A stretch of 13,220 nucleotides of DNA from JAOTYV01 sp041557595 (GTDB lineage Bacteria > Pseudomonadota > Alphaproteobacteria > UBA8366), in contig JBFFGE010000135.1 of assembly GCA_041557595.1 (NCBI GenBank), positions 1 to 13,220 on the forward strand. The letters run 5' to 3'. Position 1 is the stretch's first letter. Each line of letters starts with the position of its first letter. A model generated the notes under the pieces. That model searched no databases and was not told where the DNA came from. It saw only the letters and a list, made by a program, of their open reading frames with translations. The position numbers were made by a program, and so were the translations under genes. Positions 1-6,248 of this stretch are shown one piece after another.

Positions 1-29
1 CCTTACCCACCAGAGAGTGTATCCAATCG

Positions 30-638
30 ATGAAACTGTACTACACGCCGGGATCGCCCTTCGCCCGGATCGCCCGCGTTCTCGCCGCCGAACTGGGCCT
101 GGACGACCGCATCACACTGATTGAAGCCAGCCTGCGAAATCCCGAAGCCGATCTTCTGCAATACAGCCCGGTCGGCCGGGTTCCCGTGCTCGAAACCGAT
201 GACGGCACGATCATTGGCGAATCGTCGGTGGTGTGCGGCTATCTCAACAGCCTGAACCCCGGTACCAACATCGTTCCCGGCTTCGGACCAGACGACATGC
301 CGCAGCAGCGATTACGCGCGCTCGCCATGGGCATGATGGAAGGTATCGTCGCGTGGTTTCGCGAAACATGGCGCAAAGACGACGCGTCCGTAGCCGTGCT
401 GCAATTGGAGTCGCTTCGCGCCAAACGCACGCTGGACCTGTTCGAACGTGAGGCGTCCAGCGGCAAACTGAACGGCCCGGTCTCGATCGGTCACATTATC
501 CTGGCCTGCACCCTCGGCTGGTGCGATGTGCGGCATACCAGTTGCGATTGGCGCACCGGCCGGCCGAAGCTGGTCGCCTGGTTCGAGTCCTTCGAACAAC
601 GGCCATCGATGCAAAAAACCATGCCGCCGCCGCTTTAG
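30..638 (+). CDS. Glutathione S-transferase family protein
   Basis: A 202-residue soluble protein with a thioredoxin-like N-terminal domain (about residues 1-78) and an all-helical C-terminal domain. The opening MKLYYTPGSPFARIARV, with S9 as a possible catalytic Ser, the cis-Pro in GRVPVL (P52) and the glutathione-contacting E64-S65 in GESS are typical of small bacterial GSTs near the YibF/beta-like groups. Members conjugate or reduce electrophiles with glutathione in the cytoplasm; the substrate cannot be told here. The ATG at 30 is preceded only by a weak purine run (gagag). The stop is 14 bases before sfsA, so the two are probably co-transcribed. The fold is clear; the subclass is not. Confidence 0.88.
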   Translation: MKLYYTPGSPFARIARVLAAELGLDDRITLIEASLRNPEADLLQYSPVGRVPVLETDDGTIIGESSVVCGYLNSLNPGTNIVPGFGPDDMPQQRLRALAMGMMEGIVAWFRETWRKDDASVAVLQLESLRAKRTLDLFEREASSGKLNGPVSIGHIILACTLGWCDVRHTSCDWRTGRPKLVAWFESFEQRPSMQKTMPPPL

Positions 639-652
639 CGAAGCCGCAAAAA

Positions 653-1369
653 ATGAAATTCGCCGATCCGCTGGTTCGCGGCACCCTGATCCAACGCTAT
701 AAACGGTTCCTCAGCGATATCGAAATGGCGGATGGCGAGACCGTCGTCGCCCATTGTGCAAACCCCGGATCGATGATGGGGCTCGCGGAACCGGGTTCGG
801 AGGTCTGGCTGTCGCCCAACAGAAATCCGAAAGCCAAACTGGACTGGCGCTGGGAGTTGGTTCGCGTCGGCGCCCATCTCGTCGGCATCAACACCAGCCA
901 TCCGAACACGATCGTCGCCGAGGCGATCGACGCGGGCCGCATCCCCGAATTGGCGGGTTACGGTACGCTGAAACGCGAGGTGCGCTACGGCCAAAACAGC
1001 CGTATCGACATCCTGCTCGAAGATGCCGACCGGCCGCCCTGCTACATCGAAATCAAAAGCATCACGCTCAAGCGCGGATTGCCCGGACGCGAGAACGCCG
1101 CCGAATTTCCCGACGCCGTCACCAAACGCGGCGCGAAACATCTGGTGGAACTCGGCGACATGGTCGAGAGCGGTGCGCGGGCGGTCATGCTCTATCTGGT
1201 GCAACGCGACGATTGCGATATCTTTTCTATCGCCGAGGATATCGACCCGGGTTACGCCGAAGCGCGAAAGATTGCGGTCGCGCGTGGTGTCGAGACGCTG
1301 TGCTATGTGTGCGACGTGCGGCTGGACGGCATCGACGTGGCGGACGCGCTCCCCATCGCCGGGCCTTAG
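653..1369 (+). CDS. sfsA: SfsA family protein (sugar fermentation stimulation protein homologue)
   Basis: 238 residues, against about 234 in E. coli. The frame is open further upstream, but ATG 653 starts the conserved MKFADPLVRGTLIQRYKRFL and lies just after the gst stop. SfsA motifs are visible: HCANPGSMMGL (34-44), GINTSHPNTIVAEAI (78-92) and a nuclease-like core with D119 (SRIDILLED), E133-x-K135 (YIEIKS) and AAEFPDAVTKRGAKHLVEL (149-167). The family joins an OB-like domain to a PD-(D/E)XK-type fold. The E. coli protein was named for an effect on maltose metabolism and binds DNA; its biochemical role is unsettled. In many alphaproteobacteria sfsA is followed directly by map and radC; here 2.8 kb of opposite-strand genes lies between. 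The TAG stop overlaps a palindromic repeat. Confidence 0.93.
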   Translation: MKFADPLVRGTLIQRYKRFLSDIEMADGETVVAHCANPGSMMGLAEPGSEVWLSPNRNPKAKLDWRWELVRVGAHLVGINTSHPNTIVAEAIDAGRIPELAGYGTLKREVRYGQNSRIDILLEDADRPPCYIEIKSITLKRGLPGRENAAEFPDAVTKRGAKHLVELGDMVESGARAVMLYLVQRDDCDIFSIAEDIDPGYAEARKIAVARGVETLCYVCDVRLDGIDVADALPIAGP

Positions 1370-1414
1370 CGCAATTCCCGAGCGAACCGAAACGGTTCGC
1401 GACGACGTAATTGC
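1369..1414 (+). repeat. Palindromic intergenic repeat, copy 1
   Basis: A two-part palindrome. The inner stem gcgaaccg (1382-1389) pairs perfectly with cggttcgc (1393-1400) around an AAA loop. The outer arms gcaatt (1371-1376) and aattgc (1409-1414) also pair, across unpaired cccga on the left and gacgacgt on the right. Positions 1371-1414 match 10746-10789 at 42 of 44 bases, and the two differences form one base pair. Its left edge includes the last base of the sfsA stop codon. It is a dispersed REP/RIME-like element or a conserved RNA hairpin; it may also help end transcription. Confidence 0.85.
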
Positions 1415-1430
1415 TTAAGGATAAAGAGAT

Positions 1431-1470
1431 AGAACAATTCACTTGAGTCAATTTAAGCAAGAATTGGTCT
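1431..1470. repeat. Second hairpin downstream of repeat copy 1
   Basis: Arms agaacaattc (1431-1440) and gaattggtct (1461-1470) pair at 9 of 10 positions around a 20-base AT-rich loop. It begins 16 bases after the palindromic repeat. At copy 2 a hairpin of different sequence lies 14 bases after the core, so this looks like the second part of a bipartite element. The loop contains ttgagtca and the right side caagaattgg, faintly similar to gtgagtcc and caagaaatgg at copy 2. Confidence 0.55.
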
Positions 1471-1507
1471 AGCGCAGCGTGCGCTCATTTGTGCGCTCGC
1501 TGCGCTA
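1470..1507 (+). terminator. Long hairpin, probable terminator of gst-sfsA
   Basis: A perfect 10-bp inverted repeat, tagcgcagcg (1470-1479) with cgctgcgcta (1498-1507). Inside it, after a T-T mismatch, gcgc (1481-1484) pairs with gcgc (1493-1496), closing an 8-base loop. On the + strand it is followed by tcttta, a weak U-rich tail, which suits an intrinsic terminator for the gst-sfsA transcript. The tail is shorter than in a canonical terminator. Confidence 0.5.
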
Positions 1508-1522
1508 TCTTTATAAAATCGA

Positions 1523-1566
1523 TCAACTTTTCTGCCTTTAATTGGTTGCAATTAAAAGCAGGTTGA
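1523..1566. repeat. AT-rich inverted repeat next to the greB stop codon
   Basis: ctgcctttaattg (1532-1544) pairs with caattaaaagcag (1549-1561) at 12 of 13 positions around a 4-base loop. The helix may continue as tcaac (1523-1527) with gttga (1562-1566) past a tttt bulge. It lies just downstream of greB on the - strand, where it could end or stabilise the greB transcript. No U-tract follows on either strand, so it is not a textbook terminator. Confidence 0.5.
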
Positions 1567-1567
1567 C

Positions 1568-2116
1568 CTAGCGCACGCCTTGGGATTCATCGTAGGAAAT
1601 CGCGACGATCTCAATCGATTCCGATCCGGCGGGTGTCCGGATATTCACCACCTCCCCTTCCCGCGCCTTCAACAGCGCGCGGGCGACGGGAGATACCCAA
1701 CTGATTTCTCCCGGCGTGTGGCCGACTTCGTCCACCCCGACGATTCGCACCGTCCGTTCCGTGTCATTGTCGTCGGTATAGGTGACGGTCGCACCGAAGA
1801 AGACCTGTTCGCGGTTCTTCTGCTGCGCCGGATCGACAATCTCGGCGATTTCGAGCCGCTTCTGGAGAAAGCGAATGCGCCGGTCGATTTCGCGCAGCCT
1901 TTTCTTGCCGTAGAAATAATCGCCGTTTTCCGAACGGTCGCCATTGCCCGCGGCCCAGGAGACGACGTCGACCACCTTCGGGCGTTCCACCGATCGCAAT
2001 TCGCGCAATTCGGCAAGCAAGCGCGCATGCCCGTGCGGCGTGATGTAGTTCTTGACGCCGGACGGCGGCGCGCTCGCCGCGCGTCCTTTCGATTTTCGGA
2101 ATACAGCCCTGTTCAT
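1568..2116 (-). CDS. greB: Transcription elongation factor GreB
   Basis: 182 residues. GreB enters the RNA polymerase secondary channel and stimulates cleavage of backtracked RNA. An N-terminal coiled-coil finger (about 30-100) contains NGDRSENGDYFYGKKRLREIDRRIRFLQKRL; the acidic tip is D60 and E63, and the YFYGKKRLREIDRR stretch marks GreB rather than GreA. A C-terminal FKBP-like domain follows (VFFGATVTY ... GEISWVSPVARALL). E. coli GreB is about 158 residues; the extra length is a basic N-terminal extension before NYITPHG, common in alphaproteobacteria. The ATG at 2116 is chosen because longer readings run into the neighbouring gene and show no Gre homology. It lies 80 bases downstream of the DUF262 gene and converges on sfsA. 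Confidence 0.93.
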   Translation of the reverse strand: MNRAVFRKSKGRAASAPPSGVKNYITPHGHARLLAELRELRSVERPKVVDVVSWAAGNGDRSENGDYFYGKKRLREIDRRIRFLQKRLEIAEIVDPAQQKNREQVFFGATVTYTDDNDTERTVRIVGVDEVGHTPGEISWVSPVARALLKAREGEVVNIRTPAGSESIEIVAISYDESQGVR

Positions 2117-2196
2117 CGCGGTCGCCGCGCCTCTACGGGTGACATACCCAGATTCCTCGATAATGGTCCAGCCGCAACCGCGCGGCGAGAGGAATA

Positions 2197-3333
2197 TTAC
2201 TCCGGTTTCGGGATGGCGAGCGCTTTTTCCGCAAGCTCGAAACGTGCCTGAACCGAGCGCGTGCTGTTTGTGGAATAGGTGATGGCGAAGGAAAACTCGT
2301 CCTTCCCGATCAGCTCGATCAGCGCCTTGCGGATGCGCTTCCCGGGATCCGCCTCCTGCGTGACCTCTTCCGGGAGACGCGCCAGCAGGACGGCGCAGAC
2401 CTCGAACAGGGAGATATTGAATATATTGCGCCCCGCATCCGTGCCGTCGCTCGCCAGCGATTTTCGGAATGCGTGTTCTTCGAACAGCGTCCGGTTCGAC
2501 TGCAGCGACCGCTCGAAGCGCTTGCGCAGCTGCGCCAGGTCCGCCTCGGACATCTCGTTCATCGTCTTCACCGCCGTGGCGAGATAGCCTTCCATATCGC
2601 CCCGGTAGTCCTCCCAACCGAGCAGGTAGAAAGCGCAAAAACGGTTGACGACCTCGCGATCCCGCATGGTTTTCGTGCTAAGCGACTGCCCGGAAACATG
2701 ACGGAAGGCCAGGCTGTCCGCCGCATCCCGCAACCAGGTGGTCGCCGGGCCATTGTAAATCGCATTGCGCATCTGCTGGCGGCTCAAGGGCACACCGCTG
2801 TTGACGCGCTCGAATATGTCGAGCCGGGCGCGCTCGGGCGCCTGATCGTCGAGAATGTACATGATGAGCTGGGTATCGAGAATCCGCTCTTGCAACGCCA
2901 CGTCCAGATCGTCGAAGGCTTTCCCTTCGAGCGGGTGCGCCGGCGCATTTTCCTCGTCCGAACCGAGACCTTTGAGTTGGAATTTATTGCCGACGAAGCG
3001 CTGGAATGTCGTGACCCGTTGCAACCCGTCGACCACGATGATGCGTCCGTCCTTCGCTTCCGCGACGTAAAACACGGGAAGCGGAATGCGCATGATGCAG
3101 CTTTCGATCAACTTCGACTGCTTGTCCTCGGGCCACACGAAATCGCGCTGAAAATCCGGGTCGAGCACATATCGGCCTTTTTCGATCCGGCCCAGGATGT
3201 CCGAGACGGTCCGCGATTCCTGCCGGACGAAGACCGAGTCGAGCGTATAATCGCCCCACGCGCCGCTCGACGGCGCGTCATGGCCTTCGACGTCTTCAAT
3301 CGGGGTTTCCTTGACGATCTGATCGAGATCCAT
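2197..3333 (-). CDS. DUF262 domain protein (GmrS/ParB-nuclease-like), solitary
   Basis: 378 residues. Hallmarks of DUF262 are clear: DFQRDFVW (60-67), DGLQRVTT (102-109, the DGQQR-type motif) and FERVNSG (174-180) followed by QQMRNAI. DUF262 has a ParB/Srx-like fold and is the N-terminal part of GmrSD-type modification-dependent restriction enzymes, where it senses nucleotide and contributes to DNA cleavage. Here the usual C-terminal DUF1524 (HNH) half is absent: the last about 180 residues are helical with no His-Asn-His motif, and no partner nuclease or methylase lies nearby. It starts at ATG 3331-3333 with a weak aaagg upstream. Between GFA and greB on the same strand, it may be an orphan defence protein or a housekeeping member; the function is unknown. 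Confidence 0.85.
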   Translation of the reverse strand: MDLDQIVKETPIEDVEGHDAPSSGAWGDYTLDSVFVRQESRTVSDILGRIEKGRYVLDPDFQRDFVWPEDKQSKLIESCIMRIPLPVFYVAEAKDGRIIVVDGLQRVTTFQRFVGNKFQLKGLGSDEENAPAHPLEGKAFDDLDVALQERILDTQLIMYILDDQAPERARLDIFERVNSGVPLSRQQMRNAIYNGPATTWLRDAADSLAFRHVSGQSLSTKTMRDREVVNRFCAFYLLGWEDYRGDMEGYLATAVKTMNEMSEADLAQLRKRFERSLQSNRTLFEEHAFRKSLASDGTDAGRNIFNISLFEVCAVLLARLPEEVTQEADPGKRIRKALIELIGKDEFSFAITYSTNSTRSVQARFELAEKALAIPKPE

Positions 3334-3396
3334 ATCGAAATTCTGCCTTTCCCCATGCCCGCGGGCACGCTCCGGCGACCCGATGAGCGCGGTCGG

Positions 3397-3415
3397 ATGC
3401 CTGTAGGGAAGGCAT
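3397..3415. repeat. Short inverted repeat between GFA gene and DUF262 gene
   Basis: atgcct (3397-3402) and aggcat (3410-3415) are perfect 6-bp arms around gtaggga. It sits in the 106-base gap downstream of the GFA gene and upstream of the DUF262 gene. It could be a weak transcript-end hairpin or an operator; no U-run follows on the - strand. The rest of the gap shows nothing recognisable. Confidence 0.25.
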
Positions 3416-3439
3416 ACCCTTCAACTGCCTTAAAATCCG

Positions 3440-3916
3440 TTAACGCTGTTCGAAGAGGCCGTGCCGACGATGCCAATCTTCCAGTGATTCAAGGGGATAG
3501 GCCTCATGCGCCGGCTCTCCCGGCCGGGCGTCAAGCCGCACCCAGCCGGGTCTTGAGTCCAGCATGATATGGACCTGCTCGGGCGGTTCCGGCAGCGGCG
3601 TGTCGATGGCGCTGGCGAAGGGATGGAGCAGATCCGGCCAGCGCGGGTCCCAGACCCAGAGCGCCGAGCCGCAACGGGCGCAAAACCGGCGTTCCGCCGG
3701 GCTTTCGGCCCCGTCGATGCGGGCGTGAAAGACCGATATGTTGTCCGCGCCCGACACGGTCAGGGTCCCGGCATCGGCGCCGAGATTGATGGCAAACCCG
3801 CCCCCGCCGGCGGTCTTTCGGCAAATGGAACAATAGCAGCGCAGATAGGGCACCGGCGCCGGCGCCTCCACGGAAAACCGGACGCCGCCGCAATGGCATG
3901 AACCGTCGAGTCGCAT
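3440..3916 (-). CDS. GFA/CENP-V family zinc protein
   Basis: 158 residues. The family's Cys pattern is intact: C7-x-C9 (SCHCGG), C27-x-C29-x2-C32 (CYCSIC) and C79-x2-C82 (CARCG), which bind a structural and a second zinc. The family is named for S-(hydroxymethyl)glutathione synthase (Gfa), proposed to speed the reaction of formaldehyde with glutathione, but most members have no known substrate, and no formaldehyde dehydrogenase gene is nearby. The ATG at 3916 is supported by gggagg four bases upstream and by the start of homology at MRLDGSCHCGG. It is the first gene of the - strand block and is divergent from map. Confidence 0.88.
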   Translation of the reverse strand: MRLDGSCHCGGVRFSVEAPAPVPYLRCYCSICRKTAGGGGFAINLGADAGTLTVSGADNISVFHARIDGAESPAERRFCARCGSALWVWDPRWPDLLHPFASAIDTPLPEPPEQVHIMLDSRPGWVRLDARPGEPAHEAYPLESLEDWHRRHGLFEQR

Positions 3917-4073
3917 TTTACCCTCCCGTCCGTCGTGTGATTTTCGATCGTAACCTGAATTCTCCGGAATTGCGGCATCTTGAAGGCGCGCGCAGGAAAC
4001 ATCCTGGACGCTCATCGACCTCTTCCGGCCGTGACGTTGGCATAGCCCCCGGGCTAATAATCCCATCGAGACC

Positions 4074-4102
4074 TTCAAATCGGGGCAACAACACCCTAAG
4101 TT
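4074..4102 (+). promoter_or_regulatory. Weak candidate promoter for map
   Basis: ttcaaa (4074-4079) and taagtt (4097-4102) are spaced by 17 bases and resemble sigma-70 -35 and -10 boxes at 4/6 and 3/6 positions. A start of transcription here would give a leader of roughly 30 bases for map. The 221-base divergent gap (3917-4137) must hold promoters for both map and the GFA gene; this is the only half-reasonable pair seen and could be chance. Confidence 0.22.
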
Positions 4103-4137
4103 AGCTCACCTGACCGGAATCCCGGGCCACAGCAGCG

Positions 4138-4974
4138 ATGCGATACGGAATGAACCAATCAGCACAAGCACTTGCCGCCGAAGTTGCCGGAATCGAGCGG
4201 CACGGACCCGACGATTTCGCCGCCATGCGCAAGGCCGGCCGGCTGGCCGCCGAGGTGCTCGACTTCATCACGCCGCATGTCCAGCCCGGCGTCACCACCG
4301 GCGCGCTGGATACGCTGTGCCACGATTTCATCCTGGATCATGGGGCGATTCCCGCCCCGCTGAACTACCGCGGCTTCCCGAAATCGATCTGCACGTCGAT
4401 CAACCATGTGGTCTGTCATGGCATTCCCGATGACGCCAAGCGGCTGACAAACGGCGATATCGTCAACATCGACATCACCGTCATCCTCGACGGCTGGCAC
4501 GGCGACACCAGCCGGATGTTCTTCGTCGGCGACAAGGTCGGCGTCAAGGCGCGGAAGCTGGTTCAGGTAACCTATGAAGCGATGATGCACGGCATCGAAG
4601 CGGTCCGGCCCGGCGTAACCCTGGGCGATATCGGACATACCATTCAATGCTACGCCGAATCGCACCGGTTTTCGGTGGTCCGCGATTTCTGCGGCCATGG
4701 CATCGGCACGATCTTCCACTGCCCGCCTAGCGTGCTGCATTACGGCGAGCCGGGCACCGGCGTGGCGCTGAGCGAAGGAATGTTCTTCACCATCGAGCCC
4801 ATGGTCAACGCCGGCAAATTCCCGGTGAAGATCCTGCAGGACGGCTGGACCGCGGTGACCAAGGACCGCAGCCTGTCCGCCCAGTTCGAGCACACAATCG
4901 CGGTCACGGCCGACGGCTACGAGATTTTCACGTTGTCGCCCGCCGGACACACCGCGCCGCCCTTCACCCTCTAG
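4138..4974 (+). CDS. map: Type I methionine aminopeptidase
   Basis: 278 residues. It removes the initiator Met from new proteins with small second residues. All metal ligands are present: D112 (NIDITV), D123 (HGDTS), H187 (CGHGIG), E220 (FTIEP) and E251 (QFEHTI), plus catalytic H94 (VCHGIP). There is no N-terminal SH3-like or zinc-finger extension, so it is the short bacterial class (Ia). ATG 4138 and ATG 4150 are both possible starts; neither has a strong Shine-Dalgarno, and the choice changes only four residues. radC follows after 23 bases and a Rid-family gene after that, all on one strand, suggesting an operon. map next to radC is a common alphaproteobacterial arrangement. Confidence 0.96.
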   Translation: MRYGMNQSAQALAAEVAGIERHGPDDFAAMRKAGRLAAEVLDFITPHVQPGVTTGALDTLCHDFILDHGAIPAPLNYRGFPKSICTSINHVVCHGIPDDAKRLTNGDIVNIDITVILDGWHGDTSRMFFVGDKVGVKARKLVQVTYEAMMHGIEAVRPGVTLGDIGHTIQCYAESHRFSVVRDFCGHGIGTIFHCPPSVLHYGEPGTGVALSEGMFFTIEPMVNAGKFPVKILQDGWTAVTKDRSLSAQFEHTIAVTADGYEIFTLSPAGHTAPPFTL

Positions 4975-4997
4975 GCGACATCGCGGCGGGCCCGGCC

Positions 4998-5699
4998 ATG
5001 GCAGACGGCAACGACCGCGACGATGCGAAACCCCACTACCACGGCCACCGGCAACGGCTGCGCGCACGCTTCATGACAACCGGCGGCGACGGCATGCCCG
5101 ACTACGAAATGCTGGAACTGCTGCTCGCGCTCGCCATTCCGCGGCGCGACGTCAAACCGCTGGCCAAGGCACTGCTCGACAAATTCGGCAACTACGCCGG
5201 CGTGATCGCTGCCGAGCCGGGCCAGCTTACCGCGGTCAGGGGCATGGGCGACGGCGCCGTGGCGGCGCTGAAGCTCGCCCAGGCATCCGCCGTTCGCCTG
5301 CTGCAGCAGCGGGTGCTGCGCAAGGATGTCCTCGGTTCCTGGGACCAGCTGATCGACTACTGCTCCGCCGCGATGGCGCATGAAAAGGTCGAACAACTGC
5401 GCCTGCTGTTCCTCGACCGGAAGAACGTGCTGATCGCCGACGAAGTGCAGCAGCGCGGCACCGTCGACCACACTCCGCTCTACACCCGCGAGGTGGTGAA
5501 GCGAACGCTTGAGCTGGGCGCGACCGCCCTGATCGTCGTCCACAACCACCCCTCCGGCGACCCGACGCCGAGCCAGGGCGACATCGCAATGACCAAGGAA
5601 CTGCAGGAAGCGCTGGGCAAGATCGGCATCGTCTTGCACGATCACCTGGTGATCGGCCGCAACGGGCACGAAAGTTTCCGGTCGCGCGGCCTGCTGTAA
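4998..5699 (+). CDS. radC: RadC family JAB/MPN-domain protein
   Basis: 233 residues, full length. The N-terminal part (about 10-105) has the UPF0758 helical domain with a helix-hairpin-helix-like VRGMGDG (80-86). The C-terminal JAB/MPN domain (about 108-233) carries the metal-site motif H182-N-H184-x7-S192-x2-D195 in HNHPSGDPTPSQGD, with the GTVD (154-157) and LYTREVVKR (161-169) signatures before it. RadC was once called a DNA repair protein, but the E. coli radC102 phenotype was later traced to recG, so its role is unclear. It starts at ATG 4998, 23 bases after map. Nothing looks degenerate. Confidence 0.94.
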   Translation: MADGNDRDDAKPHYHGHRQRLRARFMTTGGDGMPDYEMLELLLALAIPRRDVKPLAKALLDKFGNYAGVIAAEPGQLTAVRGMGDGAVAALKLAQASAVRLLQQRVLRKDVLGSWDQLIDYCSAAMAHEKVEQLRLLFLDRKNVLIADEVQQRGTVDHTPLYTREVVKRTLELGATALIVVHNHPSGDPTPSQGDIAMTKELQEALGKIGIVLHDHLVIGRNGHESFRSRGLL

Positions 5700-5722
5700 A
5701 ACAAACCCGAAGGGAGAGCGAC

Positions 5723-6139
5723 ATGGGCGACACGACACCAGCCAAGAAACGCCGCGTCATCAGCGAGCATGTGGGCGAGCCGCCGAAGGACACCTGGTCG
5801 AACTGCCTGGTGATCGGCAATCAGGTCTACATAGCCGGCATGACCGCGCGCGGCGCCGACTTCGACGACATGCCGGCCGGCGGCGCCTACGAACAGGCGG
5901 TGGCGATTTTCCGGAAGATCCAGCACCTGATGGAAGCCGCCGGCGGCGGCATGAACGACGTGGTCAAGGTGCTGATCTACCTCACCGACATCAACGACCG
6001 CGACGCCGTGTGGAAGGCAAGGCGGGAATTCTTTACCGGCGACTACCCGGTCTCGACGCTGATCGAAATCAGCAAGCTGGTGCGCCCGGAGTTGACGGTG
6101 GAAATCGAGGCGGTGGGCATACTGGGGTCGGGCAGTTAA
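5723..6139 (+). CDS. Rid/YjgF/UK114 family protein lacking the RidA arginine
   Basis: 138 residues in one Rid domain. Recognisable parts are NQVYIAGMTA (33-42), EQAVAIFRKIQHLMEAAGGGMNDVVKV (57-83), YLTDINDRDAVWKARREFF and ELTVEIEAVGI (123-133). RidA proteins hydrolyse reactive enamine/imine intermediates using an Arg in a P-A-R-S-T segment. Aligning YPVSTLIEI (108-116) to that segment puts Ser (S111) at the Arg position, so canonical imine deaminase activity is doubtful and it fits the Rid4-7-type subgroups. A strong Shine-Dalgarno (aagggag, 5710-5716) precedes ATG 5723. It ends the map-radC operon and converges on the nitronate monooxygenase gene. Confidence 0.88.
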   Translation: MGDTTPAKKRRVISEHVGEPPKDTWSNCLVIGNQVYIAGMTARGADFDDMPAGGAYEQAVAIFRKIQHLMEAAGGGMNDVVKVLIYLTDINDRDAVWKARREFFTGDYPVSTLIEISKLVRPELTVEIEAVGILGSGS

Positions 6140-6211
6140 TTCATTTTCCATCGTCGTTTCGGACGGCGCCGCGCGACGATCCGGAATCCGGGAAGGATCA
6201 GTGTCATCTGG

Positions 6212-6231
6212 ATGCCCGCTTTCGCGGGCAT
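6212..6231. repeat. Palindrome at a convergent junction (widespread proteobacterial repeat type)
   Basis: atgcccgc (6212-6219) and gcgggcat (6224-6231) form a perfect 8-bp stem with loop tttc, flanked by ctgg on the left and gacg on the right. The form tcatgcccgcgaaagcgggc is a dispersed repeat commonly seen between genes in alpha- and other Proteobacteria. It sits in the 109-base gap between the convergent Rid and nitronate monooxygenase genes and may act as a two-way terminator. Unrelated to the 1371/10746 repeat. Confidence 0.65.
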
Positions 6232-6248
6232 GACGATCCAAACGTAAT

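Noticed and set aside
1470..1570. Possible CRISPR-like or tandem array based on the tagcgca heptamers about 100 bases apart
   Set aside because: Only a 7-base match recurs, the intervening segments are structured rather than spacer-like, and one more copy occurs by chance inside a coding gene near 7923.
2117..2638. Long N-terminal extension of GreB
   Set aside because: It overlaps the DUF262 gene in another frame and has no Gre similarity; ATG 2116 gives a normal alphaproteobacterial GreB.
3917..4137. Riboswitch or small gene in the GFA/map divergent gap
   Set aside because: No recognisable aptamer, no supported short open frame with a ribosome site, and only a weak promoter-like pair for map.
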